Part shown: positions 55,239-64,000 of the stretch, piece by piece
Layout: each line of letters begins with the position of its first letter
How positions within the stretch are numbered: position 1 is the stretch's first letter
Origin: Laburnicola sp. R22_1
Taxonomy: Eukaryota > Ascomycota > Dothideomycetes > Pleosporales > Didymosphaeriaceae
Assembly (NCBI GenBank): GCA_014281115.1
Contig: JACONQ010000006.1
Span: 2,170,001 to 2,234,000 of the forward strand
Length of the DNA stretch: 64,000 nucleotides
Reading direction: 5' to 3'
Position numbers and translations under genes: made by a program
The notes under the pieces: model-generated
What the model was told of the DNA's origin: nothing
Databases searched by the model: none
What the model saw: only the letters and a program-made list of their open reading frames with translations

Positions 55239-57689
55239 CAATGTCGCTGTTAACGCTCCGCGACTTAACAATTATGTTAACTAATTACACTAACTATACA
55301 CTATAGCTGCTGCAGCTAAAAGCGCGATGCGAGCTAATGGATATATGGCCCATTATTAATCCAGATGGAGCCAAACTCCCACGCGAAAAGCCGACACCGC
55401 CGTCGCCGCTAGAAATAGCGAGTTACCAGCCAATTATCCGCGTAAATAACGACAATTAACAAAACCCTCCAACGCGCCTATTAGAGCTATTAAATTCAGG
55501 CCTTAAGGCATATAAGGAGGACATTAAGTTCTATAAGATATAGCTTAAGGACTATAAGATTAAGAATAAGAAATACTAAGAGGAGAGAATAAGTCTTAAG
55601 AAAGTAGTTATCTATATCTAATTAACTGTGTTGCAACACCTGCAACGTAACTACTGCAAGTCTAGAGAGTAGATCTAGTAATAGATTAAATTTCTAACGT
55701 AGACAGTAGGCGTTAATAAGGAAGATGAGCGGAATAGAGTAAGAGCGCGATACCTATAGGCTCTTAAGCCGATAAGACAACCCTTAAACTAGGATACTTA
55801 GCTAACTAAGTATAATTAGGCAGCTACAAAAGCAGAGATAAATAATGTTACTAAAGTATAATTAATTTATAATACTATAAAGGACTTCCTAACTGCAATT
55901 ATAAAGGCGGCCCCTACCTAGAGCGTGTCCTTTTAAGAAACTAGACGCCAAGACGCAGATATAACAAGGAAGGAGATAATAAAACGCTTCTAAGAATATA
56001 TAGTAATACTTTACCCAATTAAGGGCAAATAGCATAGAGGCGCCTTTGCTACTAGTGAGCTATCTCTCGCTGCTAGTGGTGCATCCACTCTAGGCACTAA
56101 TAGGGACGCCTCTTACGCTGCCAAAGACGCGCTATCTTCCACAAATAACCAACATGGATAGGGAAGACCTTAACAAAAATAATCCTTTAACTAAAGTACT
56201 ATATTTAAGTAGTTCTTAATAGAGGATATAATAGTAGTTAAAGACAAAAAATTCCCTACTTATAGATAAAGGCATAGTCTAAAAGACTACTTCTACGCAT
56301 ATTTAGAATATACACCAGAGTAGTTTAGGCCACAACTTGGCTTTATAGACATAGTACAATATAGAATTAGAAATAATTTAGATCTATAAAAGGAGATAAG
56401 AAAGGTAAAGAGACTAAGGTCTTAAACCCCACGAATTAAGAACTTACATACCCCTACTCCTAAGATTAATAATAATTAACTAGATAGATGAAAAATTTCC
56501 ACTATCTAAGCTAGCTTTAATGCGGCATTATATTAATTCGATTCTACGAGCTACCCACTACAATACTTCTCGATCCTTAATTTAGGCACTACCTGCCACA
56601 TCGCGAACAACCTTAATTAATTTGTCTCATTTTGCCCTCTATCGCCTAGAGACTTTATATAGGCTAGAAATACACAAATATAGGTTAAAGAATATAGCAT
56701 AGTTTACCTTAAACTAAAGGGCCTGGCTAGACGGCGGATACTACGCCTTAATAATATAGCCTATTGCCTAGACCTTTTATACAACCTAGTGTCTTTTAGG
56801 ATACTACAACGTTAAGGGCTATAGTGGGATACTAAATTAGAACCTATAAGCCTAAAGCGAGCAGATAATATAGTTATTACTAAGCTGTAAGAGCTCTACA
56901 ACTAATAGGTTCTAGAATACTAACTAAAACTAATAGAATAGGCAACCTTCCACACCTACAGGATTACCTCACGCACTAAGAGATCCCCGCAAAAGGTAGA
57001 CGCACTGCGATGGCATAAGCAACTAGGGCATCTAGGCCCTAGTGCTCTTAAGCACCTAGTGCAGCAATCTAAGGGGGTGCGAATTAAAGGCATTACTACA
57101 GTACAGTGCGACGCCTACGGATAAGCCAAATCTAAGAGGTTAATCCGCCAAACACTATAACTAATTAATAAAGGACTAGGAGAACGAGTCGCAATAGACT
57201 TCTATAGCTACAAGGATGGCAGCTTAATAAAAAAGAAGAGCCAAATACTAATTACTAATCGATACTTAGGACTAATGTGGGATTTCTACTTTAAGGACAA
57301 TAGCGTAGCTTAATCTATCATCTAAACTTTGGCCACTTTTACAAAGTTTATAAAGAACTAATTTAACCTTATAGTTAAGGTAATTAAAGCGGATAATAAA
57401 ATATTTACAGTTAAATAAGAAGTTAATTAATAGTACACAGCCTAGGGGATTATAATTAAGCCTTTAGCACCTAACACACAAGTATAGAATAGGGAAGCTA
57501 AACACTTAGAGGGTATAATAAAAGACAAAGCCTAGGCAATACAACTTAATACTAACCTACTATAGGAGATATGGCTAGAGATTACCTAGTTAGCTATCTA
57601 CCTCTATAATTAAATTCCAAACTATGCGAATCACTAGAGAACACTATACGAAGTCTTCTTTATAATAGTGGCCTTCTAGAATAGAGTAG
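55239..57689 (+). mobile_element. Truncated, RIP-mutated Ty1/copia element, family 1
   Basis: Starts with a gag-like frame (MSLLTLRDLTIMLTNYTNYT, interrupted by TAG where TGG is expected) and continues through a protease-like LGTTCHIANNLN segment (about 56590), the gag-pre-integrase block RWHKQLGHLGPSALKHLVQQ (about 57012) and the start of the integrase core (GLGERVAIDFYSY, about 57174). Every frame is full of TAA/TAG stops of the RIP type. It breaks off at 57689, exactly where the LTR of the next element begins. Confidence 0.75.
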
Positions 57690-57841
57690 TGTTAGTGTAG
57701 AGTACGATATCACATAATACCACCAACCTAATGTAGACTAGTTGCTAATTACGATTCTGCTACTTAAGCAGTTTCTCTATTTAGCTTGTTACAATTAACT
57801 TAGTCTCTTATTTCTAATTGCTACTCTACTTATCCCTTATA
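57690..57841 (+). repeat. 5' LTR of the copia element, RIP-mutated
   Basis: Compared with the solo LTR at 51911-52062 it has 13 changes by my alignment, all C-to-T or G-to-A, 11 of them in CpA/TpG context, and no length change. Confidence 0.92.
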
Positions 57842-60800
57842 GTTATGAGCCTGGCCTACACTTAATTTAACTATAGTTTACACTCTACCTACTTACTATA
57901 CACACGCTTTCTATAATAGAGATTAACTTAATAAGCTCTAGTTTGCCATAATGAGCAACAAAGAGGACAAGCTAATTATTAAAAAGACAATTATCTATAA
58001 CAAGCCAAGCGATTAGTCGAAGTGGATCTTTTTGCGAAAGAGAACCGCTAAGGCATACAAGATCTAGGACTATTATAACTCAGATTTGACAGTAGATACT
58101 GTTAAGAAAATCTACAATAAGAAACCTAAGGAGCGACTACTACGCTTATTTAAAAAGGACAACACACCTAATAAAGCTTTAAGCATTGTCTAGGGCAATA
58201 ATAATATTAAACTAGACAAACTCACAAAATCTAAACAAGAGGACTACACCTTCTAGCATGGGTTCTACGCAATAAAGCTGGCAGTCTAGCAGAAGAAGGA
58301 GAACGCTCTTAACAACCTAATATGGGAGATTGTAAGGACAATCGCTAGCAGGCATATCCTAGTTATTAAGGATACTAAAACACCCTAGAAATAACTCATG
58401 CAACTTAAGAAGATATTCTATATATTAGTAGCAGAACGTAAGTATGAGTTGCTCGAGCAGTACGACAAGATTAAGAAGGTTCCATAATAATAAAAGATGG
58501 ATACTTAGTATAAGAGCTATATTACTATCCTTCGCGACATAATTAAACTAAAACTACCTAAAGTCTAGGACTATTAAGCACAGCAGGGCTTTCTTTAAGC
58601 AATTAGGGGAATTAATAAGTCCTTTATCACGCACGAAATTCAGAAGATTACGCGAGCCAAGATAAACAGAACCCTATATATAGATCCTGTTGCACTAGTA
58701 GAGAACTATTAATAGTTCTAACGCACCTTAAACCCTATAGCGTTAGCACTTAGAACATACGCCGTTTTAGGACACCCTAGTCTAAACACTAATAGCAACA
58801 CCCAGAAACGTATAGTCACGTGCATTTGCAGGAAACAGCACTTATTTAAGTAGTGCTTCTATATAGTGCCTTCTCTCCAACCTGCTAAATAGAGGCCCAA
58901 CCCAGTTGTCTTAGCCAAGTTTAACAGAGTTAAGAAACTAGGCAAAGGCAACCCTTTAAGCGCAGCTCTATTTAGAGCTAAGAAGAAAGCTAGTGAAAAG
59001 GCAGCTGTTGCCAATAAGAATAATTTCTTAATAGACACTAGTTACCCTCTATTAAATGCTTAAAACTTAATAGGAGCAGTTATGCACTAGCAAGATAGCT
59101 AGAACACAGCTTAGGTTGTTACTCTACTTAGTACAGCTACTATTTAATAGCCTCCACCGCTATTAATTAATAAGTGGATACTAGATCCTGGCTCTAATCT
59201 ATATGTCACAAACCATCAGCCAAAGACTTAGGAGAAGATTCGAGATGGACACCCAGATAATATCCTACTAGCTGGCACGCAAGCCCTGCAGATATATAAG
59301 TGGGAAAATGTTAAGCTATTTATTAATACTCTAACTAGCGAATGTTAAGTAACTATAATATAGGTAGCACTTATTCCCACGTTCTTTACATTAGTAGTGT
59401 CACTTTTACGCTGTTAATTAGTTGGTATTAAGTTTAACTTAGGACGTAGCTATCTCTATCTAAGGAGCGCTTTAATGGATATATTCTGCACACTTAATAA
59501 GTAGGGTGGCTATTAGGTTATAGACTCTAATAAGGCAACACGTCTAAACGTATTAGAGTTATACACATTCGCGATTTAATTAAAGTTAGCTAAGCCAAGC
59601 TATATAGAGCGCAAGCCTCTATAAGTCACTCCTATAGAAGCTTATTAGATGCTAGCTTATACAGAATAACGCGCGGTTAAACACCTAGAGTAGGCAGTAA
59701 ATAGTATTAAGCTTATTACTAGCCCCTAAGCTCTATAATAGAGGGGATGTGAAAAGTGCATTAACTCTAAGCTTTCTAAGATTATTAGTTAACGCCCTTA
59801 ACGCAAGTCTATAACACGCCCCTTTAAATATATTAGCATTAACCTTATATAACTTAGGAAGACAGGTAAAGCTTACTATAATAGGGACAAGTGGCTCTTA
59901 CACGCTATGTGTTAATATAGCAGATACTATTTAGGGAAGACTCTTTATAATAAGAAGAAGGAGACTCTAACGCGCTTAGTTTAATAGATACTAACGCTTA
60001 TACAGACTTAGTTTAACGCGATTATTATATATATTCGCTGTGACAATAAAAAGGGTTATGCTAATCTCTAGAAGGTCTTTTAAGACCTGGGTATTATAGC
60101 TAAGCGACGTGCTGTTAGTGTAGAAGAGATAACTAGCCTGCCTAAAAAGGCTAGTAACCTTATTATTACTGCGGTAAGAGCTTTGCGGATTAAAGCAAAT
60201 TTGCCTAAGGAACTAGCTAACAAGTTATGCCTAATAGCTATTTATATCCTTAATCGATTACCAATAGAGATTTTTAACTAAAAGACGCCCTACGAATATA
60301 TACGCAAGGTAAAGCTGTCTCTTACACACATAGATATTATTAGTGCCAAAGCCCTATTCTATAATACTAAGGTGGCCAAAGGTAACAAGCTCGAGTTAAA
60401 GTCAATTACTAGATAGCTAGTTAGATACAAAGGAACGAATATCTTCTATATATAGGTTCCTGGGGCTAACAGTGTTATTCAAACACGTGATGTTATCTTT
60501 GTACGAGACTAACGCTACTCGGCTCTACAACTTAAGCCTATAACAGAGAAGATATAACGCGTAGTCAGAGTTCTTAATATTAATTTATTAGACGAGGAGG
60601 AAGATCCTATTATCAAGCAGATCCATCGTAATATAACACATCGTCAACATATAGTTAAGGATAATATTAAGAATTAAAAAGAAGAGGCTACTAGGCTAGA
60701 TAATGCCGAAGAGCAGATTTAATAGGAGGCCTATAAAGGATTACTTACACCCTAAGAGATACTAGTATCTAGCACTTATAATTATTCTTAACTAAAAGGC

Positions 60801-62798
60801 TAGAGAGAGATTGCTTTTGGAGATACTGCGCTAAACCGCCATTAGAATAACGCTCTAAGACGGACAAACCCTAATATTGCTGCAGACAATATCGTTCTAG
60901 GGTCCCGTTGTTAGGGAGGTAGTAGAGAAGACAATACGCCTAGAGACTATTTTAGTATGCACGCTTTTCTATACTAGCAAATATTTGCTATGGCAATCAT
61001 GCAACTGCCCCCAAATAAAGAGTTAAAGGTTCACTATAATTAACTGCTACTGCCACCAAAGAACTAGGCTAAGGTTAAATCCCGCCCTAATGCTAATAAG
61101 TAGTTCGCTACTACGAACAAAAAGATTAAGGAGCAGCTTTATAAAGGTGTATTTAAGAAGGTAAAAAATAACGTAAAAAAGCACCCAGATACTAAGACCC
61201 TACTGCTAATGTGGGTTTTTACGTACAAGTTCGATACTAATAGCTACTTAACTAGCTACAAAGCTTAACTAGTTGTGAGAGGAAATTTGCAGACAACTTA
61301 AAATAATACCTACGCAGCCACCCTTGCGGCTCGAACGCTCCGCTTCCTTATCGCTATTATGTGCGCCTTTAGACTCCTTGCCTACTAGTATAACATTAAG
61401 AATGCTTTCCTTAACGCGTACCTAGCCTAACTCTGTTACGTCTGGACTCTAGATGGGTTCTAAGACAGACTAGGCAATATAATGCGACTACGCCGAGCAC
61501 TATATGGGCTTAAGGATGCCCTAGCGCTGTGGCACAAACACCTAAAGAAGACCCTTGTTAATATAGGCTTTACTTAAGTTAAGGGTATCCCTTACCTATT
61601 TACTAATAGCAAGCTAATACTATTCTATTACGTAGATAATATTGTTATCCTTTTCCGCAAAGGCAATTAATAATATTATTAATAGTTTTAACGCAAGTTC
61701 ACGAAACAATATAAGACATAAAGCTTAGGAGAACTATGCTAGTTTCTAAAGATACGTATTATTAGAGACTATGCGAAAGGCAAGGTCTAAATAATTTAAG
61801 ACTCCTATATTGTAAAAGTCTGCCATGACTACAATCTCCTTTAGGGCAGCCGACACCCTAAGGTTCCTCTGCGCGAGTCTTATCTCCTCCTAAGTATAGA
61901 TAAACCTAACGCGGAGCGCACCCGCCTATATTAGATCCTAGTTAGATGCCTTGGCTTTATCTTATATTTCACCTGGCCTAATGTAGCAAAAGCGCACTTA
62001 ATACTTGCCCGCCATCTAAACAATCTAAGCTAAAAGCATCTTATTACTGTTAAGTCTGTGTGGCAATACTTATACAACTTCCAATTCTGGGCAATTAGAG
62101 CAATAATAGCACGCTCTGAGAACGCCAACTATATTAGTTAAATTAACAATAAGGAAGCTAAGGAGTTGTTATTCTTTGGTGCCTCTAATACCGTGTTTGC
62201 TAATAATCCTAATACTACTCAAAGCTTATTCGCCTATATGTTTAAGCTCTACAGTATAGTCATTAATTAGAAGGCAAAAATCATAAGATCTGTTACCAAA
62301 TCAACTACTAAGGCCGAACTGTTTGCCCTATTAACTGCTGGCACTAAGTTATCCTAGTGGATAAACACCTTTAAAGCTATTAGGTTTAATCCAAAGGTTC
62401 GACCTACGTTATACTATAATAACCAGCAAACAGTCTCTATTGCTAACAAGAACAAAGAAAAGCTTAACACAAAGCTTAGACATATTAAAGTACATTAGAT
62501 ATGGATCCGCGAGCAAGTTAAAGCCGGGAATATTAACGTTACCTAGATAGAAACTGCTAATATGCCCGCTAATAGATTGACAAAGTCTCTCTCTAATAGT
62601 AGCAAGCACAAGCGATTCTTGCAGCAATTAGGAATAACTAATATCCGCTAACAAGTTATTAGTTTAGAGGATAAGTTTGTCACATCTGTTATTACCTAAT
62701 AGAGTTCTTTCTAGGAAGGTGCCCTAGAGGCCCTCTATTCACTCATTTTGCTTTATTATACTTTACAGCACTCCGCTACCTTTGTACTATAGGAGGTG

Positions 62799-62950
62799 TG
62801 TTAGTGTAGAGTATAATATTACATAATACCACCAACCTAATGTAGACTAGTTGCTAATCACGATTCTGCTACTTAAGCAGTTTCTCTATTTAGCTTGCTA
62901 CAATCAACTTAGTCTCTTATTTCTAATTGCTACCCTACTTATCCCTTATA
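62799..62950 (+). repeat. 3' LTR of the copia element, RIP-mutated
   Basis: Same length as the 5' LTR but with a partly different set of transitions, for example TATAAT in place of TACGAT near its start while keeping CACGATTCTG where the 5' LTR has TACGATTCTG. Confidence 0.92.
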
Positions 62951-64000
62951 TTATAGAGCGTATAAGATTTGTAAAGTGTTAAAAGTTATAAACACTAAAG
63001 ATTAAATAATTAAAGACCTCTACTCTAACTTAAATTACTAAGATTACTAACGATAAATAACTAGATAGTAGACATATTACTGTCCTCTTAGCGAGCTTTA
63101 ATACTATTGCAGCCTTCTACTACTTAGACCTAAACATATACCTACTATATAACTCTATAATTCTTAATTCTAGCACAACCTGCTATATCTTTAATAATAT
63201 TAATCGCTTTGTCTTATAGCGACTACTATTGCCAGGAGACTTTATATGGGCGGAATTATTATAAGTATAGATAAGGGGATATAGAAGTGTCTATCATTAT
63301 ATTAAGAGTAAGGAGGGAAATTGCTTAGTAAGGTTAGATAATATTGCCTACTATTCTGGTCTACTTTGCAACCTAGTGTCCTTCTAATTACTCTAAAGGC
63401 AAGGCCTCTAGTAGGATACTAAGTTAGACCCAACAATAATTAGGAGACGAGACAATACAATCCTGGCCAAACTCTAAGAAATCTACAATTAATAGGTACT
63501 AGAGTTTATACCAATATTAAAATTAACTTGTACCATAATTAATAGTATGTACGCTACACACAAATTTACCTCGCGTATCGCACGACAAGCGCAAAAGGTA
63601 AACGCCATTATATGGCACAAACGACTAGGCCACCCAGGCCCTTAGGCACTAGAGCACACAGTAAATCACAGTAAAGGGGTATGTATTAAAGGGTTAACTA
63701 TAGTCTAATGCGACGCTTGCGGCAGATTAAAGCTCAGGCGACAAATTAGACGTTAGGCTAGACAAATTAATAATGGCCTAGGAGAGAGAGTCGCTATAGA
63801 CTTTTACAACTTCGAAGATAAGAGCTTAACTAGCGAAAAGAGTATAATGCTTATCTCTAATCGTTTCTTAGGCATAGCTTAGGACTTCTACTTTAAAGAT
63901 AATTAACTAGCATAAATAATTATTAAGCTGCTAAAGAAATTTGTACTATTTATAAAAGTATAGTTTAAGGTAACTATAAAAGTTATTAAATCTAATGATA
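62951..64000 (+). mobile_element. Partial RIP-mutated copia element, family 1 (second copy), cut by the window end
   Basis: Homologous in order and sequence to about 56400-57400 of the family 1 fragment: protease-like STTCYIFNNINRF (about 63172), gag-pre-integrase WHKRLGHPGP (about 63616) with SKGVCIKGLTIV, then GLGERVAIDFYNF (about 63777). It begins abruptly at the 3' LTR of the family 2 element and repeats material already present to the left of that element, so it is a separate copy rather than the other half of a simple nested insertion. Confidence 0.7.

Larger units (their letters stand above)
57690..62950 (+). mobile_element. Complete but dead Ty1/copia retrotransposon, family 2, RIP-mutated
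   Basis: Two 152-bp LTRs (57690-57841 and 62799-62950) enclose about 4.96 kb. Next to the 5' LTR is GTTATGAGCCTGG, complementary to the anticodon arm of initiator Met-tRNA (half-tRNA primer, as in Drosophila copia and Ty5). Before the 3' LTR is a purine tract (AGGAGGTG). Order of readable remains: gag from ATG at 57951 (MSNKEDK...), a protease-like WILDPGSNLYVTNHQ (about 59178), integrase zinc-finger/core around 59755 (CEKCINSK), reverse transcriptase around 61390-61560 (NIKNAFLNAYLA, ALYGLKDALALWHKHLKK) and RNase H around 62390-62640. This gag-PR-IN-RT-RH order defines copia. Stops are everywhere, so nothing is made from it. The 5-bp flanks do not match (AGTAG versus TTATA). Confidence 0.9.

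Noticed and set aside
1..64000. CRISPR arrays, operons or ribosome-binding sites
   Set aside because: The window is fungal nuclear DNA with spliceosomal introns; the regular repeats found are coding minisatellites or transposon ends.

Overview
The window comes from a filamentous ascomycete (Pezizomycotina). The evidence is short GT-AG introns of about 45-60 nt, fungus-specific housekeeping genes (creC, gem1, a Zds1 homologue, an Slm1-type BAR-PH protein), Pth11-like membrane proteins, a C2H2/fungal_trans regulator, and AT-rich islands whose mutations fit repeat-induced point mutation (RIP). A Dothideomycete or a close relative is my best guess, but the class is not proven by the sequence. All gene models were spliced by eye from intron signals and reading frame.

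1-21,040 is an ordinary gene-dense core: creC (-), gem1/Miro (+), zds1-like (+), slm1-like (+), a mitochondrial hydroxyacid-oxoacid transhydrogenase (+), a large multi-spanning membrane protein of unknown function (+), a conserved unknown (-) and cct3 (+). 21,041-23,264 holds a 439-bp TA-flanked inverted-repeat element and a small secreted protein.

23,265-38,601 looks like a catabolic gene cluster. It has two metallo-beta-lactamase-fold hydrolases (lactonase-like), two carboxymuconolactone-decarboxylase-like proteins, two 3-hydroxyisobutyrate-dehydrogenase-like enzymes, a zinc alcohol dehydrogenase, a zinc-finger regulator and a truncated MFS transporter. A 3-kb DD34E DNA transposon with almost identical 203-bp terminal inverted repeats and an unknown second gene has inserted just upstream of the regulator. 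The substrate is unknown. The paired enzymes suggest either internal duplication or a two-branch pathway.

38,602-53,200 is sparse accessory DNA. It has two Pth11-like seven-helix proteins, a decayed inverted-repeat element, an orphan repeat-rich protein and the most interesting pair in the window: a secreted precursor with 23 copies of a DL(S/T)GL core, nearly all followed by the Kex2 site KR (47,644-48,432), next to a DUF3328/UstYa-family protein (49,822-50,738). This is the minimal layout of a fungal RiPP (cyclic peptide) locus, with a core I do not recognise.

53,200-64,000 is transposon-derived and heavily RIP-mutated from about 54,190. It contains one complete but dead Ty1/copia element (57,690-62,950) between fragments of a second copia family. 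An unmutated solo LTR of the complete element's family lies at 51,911-52,062 with a perfect 5-bp target duplication, so RIP changes can be read off base by base.
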